Part shown: one piece after another, positions 1 to 10,736 of the stretch
Numbering within the stretch: position 1 is the first letter of the stretch
Layout: the number at the start of each line of letters is the position of its first letter
Assembly (NCBI RefSeq): GCF_002836775.1
Contig: NZ_PJAQ01000012.1
Span: 62,001-126,000 of the forward strand
DNA: 64,000 bases
Reading direction: 5' to 3'
Source of the DNA: Colwellia sp. 12G3
GTDB lineage: Bacteria > Pseudomonadota > Gammaproteobacteria > Enterobacterales > Alteromonadaceae
The notes under the pieces: model-generated
Database searches by the model: none
What the model was told of the DNA's origin: nothing
What the model saw: the letters and a program-made list of their open reading frames with translations, nothing else
Position numbers and translations under genes: made by a program

Positions 1-46
1 CTAGCATTATAGATATTATTTCTTATATATTTGCTTCAGCGTTGCA

Positions 47-1426
47 ATGGCTACAGACTCCCCTAATCAAACACATTACACACGACAAATTCAGCACTTG
101 TTAGCAAAAGTCTACGGGAAAAGTGCCGTTAAAGACTCTTTGTTAGATCGCGCTATCGGATATTTTGAGCAGGAAGAGTTTCGTCCGTCAGATGAAAAAA
201 CATCCACAGATGAGTCCCAACTCGAACAAATGCAACGCACTGAACGTCACTCTTGTTTACAGTCTATTTCGCTAACGATTCTTGAATTAGCAGAAGGGGA
301 TAGTTATGCTGAAAATAACCGAAAGTCAGCACAATTTCTGGGTACTATTCAATTATTAAGCCCTACTGAAGGCAAACGGATAGCCACGAGTAATGAGCAG
401 AATAAATCGATTTATAAAGCCGTCTTATGTTTACGTTTACTAGACCGTTTAATTATTGATGGTCAGGTTGTTGAGCCTTATATCAATAAATTTTTAACCG
501 AGATTACTCCTGAGCAATATATTGATTTTGCTAGTCATGATAGTGATGGGCATCAACGTTTTATTGAGCAAGTAAAAGTGCCCCTTATCATGGCTGCACT
601 ATTACAAGATATAGGTAATTATCATCCTAAAGCGCAAACTATGCTTTGTGGTGCTGATGGTAAATTAGATGCTTTTCGTACGCTTGAAGTTAAACAACGA
701 AAAGAGCTATTACAAATCAATTATCGTGAAACCCTGAAATTTTTAAGTGAAGGTATTGGTATGCCAACCTTTGTTGGTAACACTAAAGCTGAGCGTGATA
801 AATTTATCGTCGATGAGCAAGGTAAATTTTCCTTTATTAAACAGCTTTTAAAAACGAGTGTAAATCCGAAGAATACTATTGGTAACATATTAAAGGTTCC
901 GCAAATTTATACGTCAATAATCTTGTCGACCAAAGCAAGTTATAACTACAAGTTATTGCCCCAAGTCTTCCAGGTGCTAAATAAAAATGCAGAGCTTGGT
1001 GCCTGTGCAAAAAGTGTCGTTGATGCCTTATATCAAATTACTGGTATGTTCCCTCAAGGTTTCGGTGTTGTGTATATGCCATTAGGAGAATTTGGCGAGC
1101 AAACCGATTGTTATGAGTATGCTATTGTAAATAGCCTTTACCCCGATAAAGCAGAGCATCCGCATTGTCGAATGACAACACGACAACTAACGTTTATCGG
1201 CTATGGGCAAAATTTGAAAATATCAAATAACAGTAATCTTTATTTCACTCAAACGGCAAAAAAATTAGCCGCCTTGAGTAAAGAGCGTTTGAATGAAATC
1301 TTAGAGTTATTAAGTTCAAATTCTCATGAACGGAAAAAATTAGATTTATTGCCTCGCTGCTGGGATGCCAATGAGTTTTTCTCCATAAAAACCAATCAAA
1401 ACCTTTGGAATAAAGTTGTTTCATAA
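47..1426 (+). CDS. Conserved hypothetical protein, possible degenerate HD-domain protein
   Basis: A 459-residue soluble protein without signal peptide or membrane segment. I do not recognise it firmly. Around residues 178-200 the stretch ALLQDIGNYHP resembles the HLHDIGK core of HD/HD-GYP phosphohydrolases with the first metal-binding His replaced by Gln. Around residue 335 the segment MFPQGFGVVYMPLGEFG resembles the YPxGTxVxLxxGExG element that follows HD-GYP domains. This suggests an HD-GYP relative that has lost catalysis, but that is inference. The ATG at 47 is the first start after an in-frame stop at positions 2-4; there is no clear Shine-Dalgarno sequence. It converges on argE, and a weak GGGTGT/ACACCC hairpin lies between them near 1468-1495. 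Confidence 0.7.
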   Translation: MATDSPNQTHYTRQIQHLLAKVYGKSAVKDSLLDRAIGYFEQEEFRPSDEKTSTDESQLEQMQRTERHSCLQSISLTILELAEGDSYAENNRKSAQFLGTIQLLSPTEGKRIATSNEQNKSIYKAVLCLRLLDRLIIDGQVVEPYINKFLTEITPEQYIDFASHDSDGHQRFIEQVKVPLIMAALLQDIGNYHPKAQTMLCGADGKLDAFRTLEVKQRKELLQINYRETLKFLSEGIGMPTFVGNTKAERDKFIVDEQGKFSFIKQLLKTSVNPKNTIGNILKVPQIYTSIILSTKASYNYKLLPQVFQVLNKNAELGACAKSVVDALYQITGMFPQGFGVVYMPLGEFGEQTDCYEYAIVNSLYPDKAEHPHCRMTTRQLTFIGYGQNLKISNNSNLYFTQTAKKLAALSKERLNEILELLSSNSHERKKLDLLPRCWDANEFFSIKTNQNLWNKVVS

Positions 1427-1516
1427 GGTTATTCAATAGTTGTATCAGTGAATATACATTTATTTAGGGTGTCATAACTTAAAGATCAACACCCAGGTAC
1501 TATGTAGTTAAAAGAA

Positions 1517-2665
1517 TTATAAACAGTAATGCTGGATCATTTTTGTTAATAGCAGCTCAGTTTTATCAATTTCGCTATGTGCCAAAAATTCATTAGGTTG
1601 ATGAGCTTGCTCAATAGAGCCAGGACCTAGCACGATAGTTTGACAACCTAGTTGTTGGATATAGGGTGCTTCAGTCGCGTAATTAACAGCACAACAACTA
1701 TGGCCACTAATCTCTTCGGCAATATCAATAAGCGTACTTGGTTTCTTTTGCTCAAAACTCGGTGAACTCGGATGTAATTCTGTGAAGGTGATTCGACCGG
1801 GGTAAAGTTCCGCCAATGGTTTTAAGGCTTCGCTCAGCCAATTAATTAATTCATCATCACTCATGCCAGGCAGTGAACGTAAATCAATATCTAAATTACA
1901 ATGTCCGCAAATTCTATTGGCATTATCTCCGCCAGAAATTGCCCCCATGTTTAGCGTAGGAGCTGGAACATCAAAGGCTTGGTTTTTGTAATTGAGCTGA
2001 AATTTTTCTTTTAATTCTATCAACTGGCCAATGACTTTATACATGATCTCTATAGCATTAACACCAAGATTTGGCTGACTTGAATGGCCAGATTTACCTT
2101 CGACACTAATACGGTGAGACATGTGCCCTTTATGCATAACCACGGGCACTAAATTGGTTGGTTCACCAATAATGGCGACATCAGGTTTTATTGCTTGGCT
2201 TTTGGCAAAAAAACGTGCGCCAGCCATAGTGGTTTCTTCATCTGCAGTAGCAAGAATATATAACGGTTTTTTAAGCTGAGTCGCGGGTAAATTTTTACAA
2301 ACTTGTAAAATAAAAGCGAAAAAACCTTTCATATCACACGTACCTAAACCAAAAAATTTATCATTTTGATTAAGGACTTTATGGGGGTCTGATTGCCAAC
2401 GGTTTTCATCAAAAGGTACTGTGTCACTGTGGCCTGCCAATAATAAGCCACCTTCACCATTACCTAACTTGGCAAGTAAGTTAAATTTGTTGCTGGTCTC
2501 AGGAACTGCTTGAATTTCAATACTAAAACCAAGTTGCTCAAACCAAGTAGCTAATACTTGTATCACTTCTTTATTTCCTTGGTCCCAACTTGGTTGTGTT
2601 GAGCTGATGGAAGAACAAGCGATTAACTGGCTTAAGCTTTGACTGAAATTAGGCAGTTGTGTCAT
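1517..2665 (-). CDS. argE: Acetylornithine deacetylase ArgE
   Basis: Removes the acetyl group from N-acetylornithine to give ornithine in the linear (non-recycling) arginine pathway; cytoplasmic M20-family metallohydrolase. With the start used here it is 382 residues, as in E. coli ArgE (383). Visible metal and active-site residues: H79 and D81 in AGHSDTVPF, D111, the E143-E144 pair in ADEETTMAGA, E168 in GEPT, and the late His in GPGSIEQAHQP. The frame stays open 22 codons upstream to 2731, but ATG at 2665 has an AGG-type ribosome site eight bases upstream and matches the family N-terminus. It is transcribed divergently from argC, the classical argE/argCB arrangement, sharing about 125 bp of control region. 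Confidence 0.96.
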   Translation of the reverse strand: MTQLPNFSQSLSQLIACSSISSTQPSWDQGNKEVIQVLATWFEQLGFSIEIQAVPETSNKFNLLAKLGNGEGGLLLAGHSDTVPFDENRWQSDPHKVLNQNDKFFGLGTCDMKGFFAFILQVCKNLPATQLKKPLYILATADEETTMAGARFFAKSQAIKPDVAIIGEPTNLVPVVMHKGHMSHRISVEGKSGHSSQPNLGVNAIEIMYKVIGQLIELKEKFQLNYKNQAFDVPAPTLNMGAISGGDNANRICGHCNLDIDLRSLPGMSDDELINWLSEALKPLAELYPGRITFTELHPSSPSFEQKKPSTLIDIAEEISGHSCCAVNYATEAPYIQQLGCQTIVLGPGSIEQAHQPNEFLAHSEIDKTELLLTKMIQHYCL

Positions 2666-2699
2666 ATAGAACCTATAAATTATTGAATAAATACGTAAA

Positions 2700-2726
2700 T
2701 AGTTATGCTGTTTAGTTGCATAACTA
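2700..2726. promoter_or_regulatory. Inverted repeat in the argE-argC divergent control region
   Basis: TAGTTATGC at 2700-2708 is matched perfectly by GCATAACTA at 2718-2726 with a 9-base spacer, midway between the divergent argE and argC starts. The position suits an operator acting on both promoters. It does not match the ArgR box well. A lone TGAAT half-site at 2684-2688 is the nearest thing to an ARG box. Function is inferred from position and symmetry only. Confidence 0.45.
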
Positions 2727-2789
2727 CCCATGCGATGTTACCTTAGCTTTATAGTGTAAATAACCTGCTTTAATAAGGCTACTTCAAAA

Positions 2790-3842
2790 ATGACAAAGGC
2801 TATACCCGATTCGAATAACAGTATGCAAAAAGTGGCAGTTATTGGCGCCAGTGGCTACGCAGGAGCAGAGCTTGTTGGCTTATTGTGCCAACATAGTCAT
2901 GTACAACTTTGTCATTTAGTTGTTTCTGAAAATAGTAGTTCAGAAGGTAAGTTGTTTAGTGAATTACATGGTCGATTTCAAAGCATATGTGACTTACCGC
3001 TAGAAGCGTTTTCATCAGCATGGTTTGATAAAAATTCAACTGAATTAGATGTGGTCTTCTTCGCTACACCTCATGAATTCAGTGCTGAATGGGCCCAAGC
3101 GTTTGTTGATGCTGGCGTTAAAGTTTTTGATCTTTCCGGTGGCTTTAGATTAAAAAACGCTCATGATTACCCTAAGTACTATGGCTTTGAACATGCAAAT
3201 ATTGATGCCTTAGCTGCTGCGAAATATGGCTTAGCTGAATGGCAGCAAGATGATATTGCTAGTACAAATTTAGTAGCTGTACCAGGTTGTTACCCAACGG
3301 CAAGTTTACTTTGTTTGAAACCGCTTACCAGTAACAATTTAGTGGTAGAAAACTCATTGGTTGTGGTTAATGGTATAAGCGGCGTGAGTGGAGCCGGCAG
3401 AAACGCCTCATTATCGACTAACTTTAATGAAGTAAGTTTAAAAGCTTATAACGTATTGCAGCATAGACATCAGCCCGAAATTTCTCAAGAAGCTGCTATC
3501 GAGGTTATATTTAATCCGCATTTAGCACCTTACAAAAGAGGGCTTTTAGCAACAGTAACCTTACAACTTAAGGCAGGAGTTACTCATGCTCAAGTACAGC
3601 AGGCTTTTGAACAGGCATATAGTGATAAACCTTTAGTACGATTAGTAGCAAGTTGGCCAGAAATTGGCAATGTCGCTTATACGCCATTTGCCGATTTGCA
3701 CTGGAAATTTGATGAAGAAAAGCAAGTTGTAGTGGTAAGTTGTGCCATAGATAACTTACTTAAAGGTGCGGCTTCACAAGCCGTGCAATGTTTTAATATT
3801 TCTCTTGGTTTGGCCAGTGAATTCTCGTTAATCAATACATAG
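2790..3842 (+). CDS. argC: N-acetyl-gamma-glutamyl-phosphate reductase ArgC
   Basis: NADPH-dependent reduction of N-acetylglutamyl phosphate to the semialdehyde, third step of arginine synthesis. 350 residues against 334 in E. coli. The Rossmann motif VIGASGYAGAE (about 17-27) and the catalytic Cys167 in VAVPGCYPTA are present, as is HRHQPEI in the substrate site. The start at 2790 has AAGG eleven bases upstream. A second ATG at 2823 would give a protein closer to the E. coli length but has no ribosome site. First gene of the argCBFGH(A) series, 31 bp before argB. Confidence 0.96.
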   Translation: MTKAIPDSNNSMQKVAVIGASGYAGAELVGLLCQHSHVQLCHLVVSENSSSEGKLFSELHGRFQSICDLPLEAFSSAWFDKNSTELDVVFFATPHEFSAEWAQAFVDAGVKVFDLSGGFRLKNAHDYPKYYGFEHANIDALAAAKYGLAEWQQDDIASTNLVAVPGCYPTASLLCLKPLTSNNLVVENSLVVVNGISGVSGAGRNASLSTNFNEVSLKAYNVLQHRHQPEISQEAAIEVIFNPHLAPYKRGLLATVTLQLKAGVTHAQVQQAFEQAYSDKPLVRLVASWPEIGNVAYTPFADLHWKFDEEKQVVVVSCAIDNLLKGAASQAVQCFNISLGLASEFSLINT

Positions 3843-3873
3843 AAAATTAGCAATAAGACCGAATTAAGGAAGA

Positions 3874-4710
<837 letters not shown>

Positions 4711-4766
4711 GCTTGCATGCGAAGCGATTATCAAAAGCTTTAAAGAAATATTGAGAGAAAATACTT

Positions 4767-5708
4767 ATGTCGACAAGTACAGCATTACAACACTTAAACA
4801 ATTTTTTAGCTGATGATCAGTTAAATAAAGACGAATTATTAGCGTTAATCGAATTAGCGATTAACATTAAGAAAAATCCTGCGGACTATAGCCAAGTATT
4901 AGCGGGTAAGTCAGTGGCAATGATTTTTGAAAAACCTTCTTTAAGAACACATGTTAGCTTTGATATGGGCATTAATAAGTTAGGTGGTCATGCGTTATAT
5001 TTAGGTCAACAAAATGGCAAATTAGGTGAGCGTGAGCGAGTTAGTGATTACGCAAAAAACTTATCTTGTTTTGCTGATGTTATTGTTGCTAGAGTTTTTA
5101 GCCATGAATCTATTCAAGGTTTAGCTGAGCACGCAAGTATTCCCGTTATTAATGCCTTGTGTGATGTTTATCACCCTTGTCAGGCATTGGCTGATTTTGT
5201 CACGCTATCAGAGAGCTACCCAGATTTAAGCCAAGTAAAATTAGCCTATGTGGGAGATGGTAATAATGTTTCTAATTCATTAATGATCATGGCGGCAACG
5301 TTAGGTGTAGATTTCACCTTAGTATCCCCACAAGGACATGAAGCACAAGCAGACATCGTAGCAAAAACTAAAAAACTTGCACAAGCGTCAGGCAGTAAGC
5401 TAATACTTACCAATGATATCGACACCATTGGTAAACAAGATGTCATTTATACCGATACTTGGATTTCTATGGGTGATGAAGATTCAACTAAGAAAGCTGA
5501 GATTTTAGCTAAGTTTGCACCTTATCAAGTCAATCATGACTTGATGGAAAAAGCGCAAGCGAGCATGGTATTACACTGCCAACCTGCGCATTTGGAAGAA
5601 GAAATAACGACGGAACTATTTGATAGTGAATTATCAAAAGTATTCCAACAAGCAGAAAATAGAATGTGGGCACAAAATGCCGTATTAGTAGCCCTATTTA
5701 CTAATTAA
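4767..5708 (+). CDS. argF: Ornithine carbamoyltransferase ArgF
   Basis: Joins ornithine and carbamoyl phosphate to citrulline. 313 residues, shorter than E. coli ArgF (334) and of the Shewanella/Vibrio type. The carbamoyl-phosphate loop is FEKPSLRTHVSF (SLRT at 58-61), HPCQAL lies at 136-141, and the ornithine-site Cys is in HCQPAH, where E. coli-type enzymes have HCLPA. GDGNNVSNSL is the second-domain motif. The gene follows the TAAC tract. Its stop codon region forms the left arm of a long inverted repeat, so argG may be partly uncoupled from it. Confidence 0.94.
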   Translation: MSTSTALQHLNNFLADDQLNKDELLALIELAINIKKNPADYSQVLAGKSVAMIFEKPSLRTHVSFDMGINKLGGHALYLGQQNGKLGERERVSDYAKNLSCFADVIVARVFSHESIQGLAEHASIPVINALCDVYHPCQALADFVTLSESYPDLSQVKLAYVGDGNNVSNSLMIMAATLGVDFTLVSPQGHEAQADIVAKTKKLAQASGSKLILTNDIDTIGKQDVIYTDTWISMGDEDSTKKAEILAKFAPYQVNHDLMEKAQASMVLHCQPAHLEEEITTELFDSELSKVFQQAENRMWAQNAVLVALFTN

Positions 5709-5825
5709 TCATTGTTCTAACTATTTTATGCAATAGCGGCGTCAAAAGTGCTCACATACAACAGTATGCTCCGTGCTTTTTTCTTGCTCTAGCATTAAAT
5801 AGCATAACGAACATTGATTAATTAG
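5701..5825. repeat. 125-bp inverted-repeat element between argF and argG
   Basis: CTAATTAATCATTGTTC at 5701-5717 pairs with GAACATTGATTAATTAG at 5809-5825 over 17 bp with one mismatch. Inside, TTATGC (5726-5731) pairs with GCATAA (5802-5807). At the centre a hairpin has AAAAGTGC/GTGCTTTT (with two G-T pairs), CATAC/GTATG and the loop AACA, followed by a T run. The left arm includes the end of argF. The layout fits a small non-autonomous element or extragenic repeat. The hairpin and T run could also attenuate transcription into argG. Confidence 0.6.
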
Positions 5826-5938
5826 GAAGAGTTTGAACAAATTAGCTAAGAAACTTATTCGCAGTAACAACCAAATAATTTAGGCTAAGTTGGTAATAAT
5901 ACTAACTAGTCCTATCCAAAAATTTAAGAGAGAAGAAA

Positions 5939-7195
5939 ATGGCTTTAACTAAGAAAACAATCAAAAAAGTAGTGTTAGCATACTCAGGTGGATTAGATAC
6001 GTCAGCGATCATTCCATGGTTAAAAGAAAACTATGATGGCTGTGAAGTCATTGCATTTTGTGCTGATGTTGGTCAAGGTGATGAAGAACTTGAAGGTGTT
6101 AAAGAAAAAGCCATTGCTTCAGGTGCTTCTGAATGTTACGTAGTTGATCTTAAAGAAGAATATGTAAAAGAATATATTTACCCAATTTTAAAAACAGGTT
6201 CAGTTTACGAAGGTCAATATTTGTTAGGTACGTCAATGGCACGTCCTATTATTGCTAAAGCACACATAGAGCTTGCCCTTAAAGTTGGTGCTGACGCAGT
6301 GTGTCATGGTTGTACCGGTAAAGGTAACGACCAAGTACGTTTTGAATCATGTTTTGCAGCGCTAGCACCAGAGCTTACCGTAATTGCGCCATGGCGTGAG
6401 TGGGATATGGTTTCGCGTGAAGACTTACTTGATTACTTAGCTGAGCGTAATATTCCTTGTGCGGCTTCATTAACTAAAATCTACAGTCGTGATGCAAACG
6501 CTTGGCATATTTCTCATGAAGGCGGTGAGTTAGAAGATCCATGGTGCGAGCCATCAAAAGAAGTATGGACCATGACTGTTGATCCAATGGATGCGCCAGA
6601 TGTACCTGAAAAAGTGCAATTAAGTTTTCTTGAAGGTGAATTAGTTGCTATTGACGGCAAAGACTTTTCACCAAGTGGTGCAGGTGCTTATGAAGCGCTA
6701 ATGTATTTAAACGAGAAAGGCGCAGCACACGGTGTTGGTAGAATTGATATTGTTGAAAACCGTTTAGTCGGCATGAAGTCTCGTGGTTGTTATGAAACAC
6801 CTGGAGGCACTATTTTAATGGCTGCCTACAAAGGTTTAGAAACGCTTATTCTTGACAAAGAGTCACTTAAATACCGTGAATCGGTAGGACTTGAATTCTC
6901 TCATGTTATTTATGATGGTCGTTGGTTTACACCACTTGCTAAAGCACAGTTAGCTTCAGCTGCATCGTTTGCTGAAAAGCTAACAGGTGATGTTGTTGTT
7001 AAGTTATACAAAGGTATGGCGCAAGTGATTCAACGTCGTTCGCCAAATAGCTTGTATTCTGAAGCATTTGCAACGTTTGGTGCAGATGATGTTTATGACC
7101 AAAAACACGCGGAAGGTTTTATCCGTTTGTTTAGTTTATCAAGCCGTATCACTGCGCTTTCTCAAAAAGACTCTCTAAAAGATAAGGCGAAATAA
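5939..7195 (+). CDS. argG: Argininosuccinate synthase ArgG
   Basis: ATP-dependent condensation of citrulline and aspartate to argininosuccinate. 418 residues, of the ~400-residue class rather than the longer E. coli form (447). The PP-loop ATP motif AYSGGLDTS is at 14-22, and the citrulline/aspartate-binding segments [14 protein letters not shown] and [19 protein letters not shown] are visible. A purine-rich ribosome site lies just upstream of ATG 5939. It has a 230-bp leader containing the inverted-repeat element after argF, and ends only two bases before argH. Confidence 0.96.
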   Translation: MALTKKTIKKVVLAYSGGLDTSAIIPWLKENYDGCEVIAFCADVGQGDEELEGVKEKAIASGASECYVVDLKEEYVKEYIYPILKTGSVYEGQYLLGTSMARPIIAKAHIELALKVGADAVCHGCTGKGNDQVRFESCFAALAPELTVIAPWREWDMVSREDLLDYLAERNIPCAASLTKIYSRDANAWHISHEGGELEDPWCEPSKEVWTMTVDPMDAPDVPEKVQLSFLEGELVAIDGKDFSPSGAGAYEALMYLNEKGAAHGVGRIDIVENRLVGMKSRGCYETPGGTILMAAYKGLETLILDKESLKYRESVGLEFSHVIYDGRWFTPLAKAQLASAASFAEKLTGDVVVKLYKGMAQVIQRRSPNSLYSEAFATFGADDVYDQKHAEGFIRLFSLSSRITALSQKDSLKDKAK

Positions 7196-7197
7196 CC

Positions 7198-9135
7198 ATG
7201 GCTTTATGGGGCGGAAGATTTAAAGAAAAAGCGAGTTTACAATTTAAGAAATTCAATGACTCGCTACCGGTAGACTACCGTATGGCTGTGCAAGATATTG
7301 TTGGCTCAATCGCTTGGGCGCAGGCTATCCATGAAGTGGGTGTAATAAACGATGATGAATTAGTCCGTTTAACTGCAGCACTGCAAGAATTAAAAGCGTC
7401 TGTAGAAGAAAATCCTAAGCAAATATTGTTATCTGATGCAGAAGATATCCATAGTTGGGTTGAAATCCAGTTAATTGAAAAAACCGGTGATTTAGGTAAA
7501 AAGCTCCATACGGGCCGCAGTCGTAACGACCAAGTAGCGACTGATTTAAAGCTCTGGTGTAAAGAAACTGGAGGTGAATTACTGTTTGCCTTAGTGAATT
7601 TACAGCAAGCAATGATGAATTTAGCTGAACGTGAAAAAGACACGGTATTACCAGGTTATACCCATTTACAAAGAGCACAGCCGATAACTTTCGGTCATTG
7701 GTGTTTAGCATATGTGGAAATGTTCAATCGTGATATTGGTCGTTTAAAGGATGCACTTTATCGTTTAGATGTTTCACCACTTGGCTCTGGTGCCTTAGCG
7801 GGTACAGCATATCCAATTGACAGAAATGCCTTGGCTAGCCGTTTAGGTTTTAGAACGGCGACCATGAACAGTCTTGATGCCGTTTCTGATAGAGACCACG
7901 TTATTGAATTATTGGCCTCAGCCAGTATTTCAATGATGCATTTATCGCGTTTTGCAGAAGATTTAATTTTCTACAACTCAGGTGAAGCTGGTTTTGTTGA
8001 AATGAGTGACTTAGTTAGTTCTGGTTCATCATTGATGCCACAGAAGAAAAACCCTGATGCGTGTGAATTAATTCGTGGTAAATCAGGGCGTGTTTTTGGT
8101 GCGTTAACGGGCATGTTAACCACAATGAAAGCGTTAGCGCTTGCGTACAATAAAGATATGCAAGAAGACAAAGAAGGTTTATTTGACGCGCTTGATACGT
8201 GGCAAGAATGTATGGAAATGGCAGTGTTAGTTGCGGATGGTTTGAAAGTGAACCGTTCACGTACGTTAGCCGCAGCACAGCAAGGTTATGCTAACGCAAC
8301 TGAACTGGCCGACTATTTAGTGGGTAAAGATATTCCGTTCCGTGAAGCACATCATATTGTGGGCGAAGTCGTATTAGCTGCTATTGATAAAGGCGTGCCT
8401 TTAGAGGACTTAACCATAAGCCAACTGCAAGAGTTCAGTGACAAAATTGAGCAAGATGTCTATCAACACCTTTCAATTGAATCGACGCTGAATAAGCGTG
8501 AAGCACTGGGTGGTACGTCACGTTCACAAGTTCAAAAAGCGTTGGCAACTACGCAATCGGGCAATGAAGCTATTTTAAATGAGCAAGTTGTTGGTGCGCC
8601 AGGTAAACAAAGAATTCAAGTGGCGCTTAAACAGGTTAAGCAACGTTTAAATGCTCAGCGAGCCGCGGCTATGTCGGTTCGTAGAGCAAGAATGTCAGAT
8701 GTTGACAGTATTTTTAAATTGACTACTTTTTGGGCTGATAAAGGAGAGATTCTCCCACGTACTCGTGACAATATAATTCACGACATCCAAAACTTCGTGG
8801 TTGCGGAGCTTGATGGTAACGTTGTTGGTACTGCATCACTGTATATATACCAAACAGGTTTAGCGGAAATACGTTCGGTTGTTGTGCAAGATAATGCACA
8901 AAAACAGGGACAAGGTGAAGCGCTGGTACAGTATTTATTAGAATTTGCTCATCAAATGGAATTAGAACAAATTATTGTTTTAACTTATATTCCACAGTAT
9001 TTTGAACAGCTTGGTTTTAACTTAATCGATAAGAACTCGCTAGCCGATAATATTATTGAAGACAGCGAACCAAGCCCACATAAAGATCCTGCTGATGAAG
9101 TGGCGATGGAATATATTCTTGGTCAAAGTAAGTAA
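7198..9135 (+). CDS. argH: ArgH(A): argininosuccinate lyase fused to a GNAT acetyltransferase domain
   Basis: Residues 1 to about 460 are argininosuccinate lyase, which splits argininosuccinate into arginine and fumarate. It carries SRNDQVATD (108-116), [10 protein letters not shown] (153-162) and the fumarase/lyase signature [11 protein letters not shown] (276-286). A linker leads to a GNAT domain at about 492-645 starting [15 protein letters not shown], with the acetyl-CoA loop [14 protein letters not shown]. The added domain resembles the C-terminal half of N-acetylglutamate synthase. Fused argH(A) genes of this kind were described in Moritella, where the fusion supplies acetylglutamate synthase activity. 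The frame is continuous, so this is a real fusion. A full argA follows, so the domain may be redundant or differently regulated. Confidence 0.93.
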   Translation: MALWGGRFKEKASLQFKKFNDSLPVDYRMAVQDIVGSIAWAQAIHEVGVINDDELVRLTAALQELKASVEENPKQILLSDAEDIHSWVEIQLIEKTGDLGKKLHTGRSRNDQVATDLKLWCKETGGELLFALVNLQQAMMNLAEREKDTVLPGYTHLQRAQPITFGHWCLAYVEMFNRDIGRLKDALYRLDVSPLGSGALAGTAYPIDRNALASRLGFRTATMNSLDAVSDRDHVIELLASASISMMHLSRFAEDLIFYNSGEAGFVEMSDLVSSGSSLMPQKKNPDACELIRGKSGRVFGALTGMLTTMKALALAYNKDMQEDKEGLFDALDTWQECMEMAVLVADGLKVNRSRTLAAAQQGYANATELADYLVGKDIPFREAHHIVGEVVLAAIDKGVPLEDLTISQLQEFSDKIEQDVYQHLSIESTLNKREALGGTSRSQVQKALATTQSGNEAILNEQVVGAPGKQRIQVALKQVKQRLNAQRAAAMSVRRARMSDVDSIFKLTTFWADKGEILPRTRDNIIHDIQNFVVAELDGNVVGTASLYIYQTGLAEIRSVVVQDNAQKQGQGEALVQYLLEFAHQMELEQIIVLTYIPQYFEQLGFNLIDKNSLADNIIEDSEPSPHKDPADEVAMEYILGQSK

Positions 9136-9167
9136 TATTCACTGTAAATAGTTAAGTTATATTAAGA

Positions 9168-10487
9168 ATGGAAAACATGAATAATAGCGAGCAGAATTAC
9201 GTAAAATGGTTTAGAAATGCAGCACCCTATATTAATGCGCATCGTGGAAAAACGGTGGTGCTTATGTTTGGTGGTGAAGCTGTGACGCATCCAAATTTTG
9301 CTAATATTATTCATGATATTTCATTATTGCGTAGTTTAGGTGTGAAATTAGTAGTGGTGCATGGCGCACGACCACAAATTGAAGATCGCATGCAGCAAAG
9401 AGGTCTTGAAGAGAACGTTGTAAACAATATTCGAGTTACGGACGCACAAACTTTAGTTGCTGTTAAAGATGCGACCGGCTCCTTACGCCTTCATATTGAA
9501 GCCTTGCTCTCTACCGGTTTAGTTAACTCACCGATGCACGGCTCACAAATTCGTGTAAGTACCGGCAACTTTGTTATTGCGAAACCCATGGGCGTTCGTA
9601 ATGGTATTGATTATAAATATACAGGTAGTGTCAGAAGAATTGATTCCGATGGCATTAACATGCAGTTAGATTACGGTTCAATTGTTTTACTTTCACCAAT
9701 TGGTTACTCACCAACAGGTGAAGTGTTTAACCTCGCCTTAGAGGATGTTGCCACACAAACAGCTATTTCGCTGAAAGCAGATAAGCTGATTGCTTTTACG
9801 GAAGACGAAGGGCTTATTGATAAGTCTGGAAAGTTAATTCGTAGCTGTAGTGTTCGCACGGTAAAAACCTTACTTGATGAAAATGACTGCCATGTTCGTC
9901 AGTTATTACTTCGCTCTATCATTCAAAGTGGTGAAAATGGTGTTGAGCGTTGTCATTGTGTCAGCTATCAAAGTGATACTGCACTGTTACAAGAGTTGTT
10001 TACCCGTGACGGCGCAGGAACTTTGATTGCCAAAGATCATAAAGAATTAATTGCTACCGCTACAATAGATGATGTGGCCGGCATCTTAGAGCTGATACAG
10101 CCACTTGAAGAAGAAGGGGTTTTAGTGAAGCGATCTCGTGAATTACTCGAGATGGAAATAGAATATTTCACTGTTCTTAAAAAAGAAGATGTGATCATAG
10201 CTTGCGCTGCCTTATATCCCTACCCGGAAGCTAACTCAGGAGAAGTTGCTTGCGTAGTTATTGATCCTGATTATCGTAAAGGTAATCGAGGTGAAAGAAT
10301 TATAAGTGCTTTAGAGCTTAGCGCAAAAAAGAAGGGATTAACGTCTTTATTTCTCTTAACAACAGTGAGTGGCCATTGGTTTAGAGAACAAGGCTTTATC
10401 GAAACATCTCTGGAAAGGTTACCTGAAGGGAAAAAGAAGATGTATAACTTCCAGCGGAATTCGAAAGTCTTTATCAAAGATATATAA
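9168..10487 (+). CDS. argA: N-acetylglutamate synthase ArgA
   Basis: First enzyme of arginine synthesis, acetylating glutamate with acetyl-CoA; normally feedback-inhibited by arginine. 439 residues, close to E. coli ArgA (443) end to end. Amino-acid-kinase-like regulatory domain at about 1-285 (GKTVVLMFGGEA, LVVVHGARPQI, SVRRIDSDGI), then a GNAT domain at about 295-439 (VKRSRELLEMEIEYF, VVIDPDYRKGNRGERI, HWFREQGF). Two starts are possible, 9168 and 9177; neither has a strong ribosome site. It lies 32 bp after argH(A), in the same direction and probably cotranscribed. Confidence 0.95.
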   Translation: MENMNNSEQNYVKWFRNAAPYINAHRGKTVVLMFGGEAVTHPNFANIIHDISLLRSLGVKLVVVHGARPQIEDRMQQRGLEENVVNNIRVTDAQTLVAVKDATGSLRLHIEALLSTGLVNSPMHGSQIRVSTGNFVIAKPMGVRNGIDYKYTGSVRRIDSDGINMQLDYGSIVLLSPIGYSPTGEVFNLALEDVATQTAISLKADKLIAFTEDEGLIDKSGKLIRSCSVRTVKTLLDENDCHVRQLLLRSIIQSGENGVERCHCVSYQSDTALLQELFTRDGAGTLIAKDHKELIATATIDDVAGILELIQPLEEEGVLVKRSRELLEMEIEYFTVLKKEDVIIACAALYPYPEANSGEVACVVIDPDYRKGNRGERIISALELSAKKKGLTSLFLLTTVSGHWFREQGFIETSLERLPEGKKKMYNFQRNSKVFIKDI

Positions 10488-10514
10488 TAAATCCATTGGG
10501 CTTCTGTGTGTTGC

Positions 10515-10719
10515 TAAGTAACCTGAACTTCGGATAAGCGAATTTGCCCAATAACGCTATTTAAGCGCCTGTCAGCGTTATTTTTACTCCCAATAACCAG
10601 TTATTGGTTTGTAAAAATATCTTAATAGACACTTAAATTTCGTCACTGGAACTTTAAGTTAATTTGTTCACCTAACTTCAATAAGTTACAAAACTCTTAT
10701 CCAAACCTCAGGTTAAGTA
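10515..10719. repeat. Family 1 extragenic element, copy A
   Basis: The left end TAAGTAACCTGAACTTCGG (from 10515) is an imperfect inverted copy of the right end CTTATCCAAACCTCAGG...TTAAGTA (10696-10719). The same ends occur at 22780-23019 and 54958-55017. The interior holds a 9-bp perfect hairpin, AATAACGCT (10550-10558) with AGCGTTATT (10574-10582), running into a T tract. That hairpin could end argA transcription. There is no coding capacity, so it is MITE-like. Confidence 0.75.
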
Positions 10720-10736
10720 GATACACTGTAAATAAC

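Noticed and set aside
2684-2697. ArgR box before argC
   Set aside because: Only the TGAAT half matches; the second half (ACGTA) differs from ATTCA at three positions.
2666-2731. 22-codon N-terminal extension of argE
   Set aside because: ATG 2665 has a ribosome site and matches the family length and start; the extension covers the control region.
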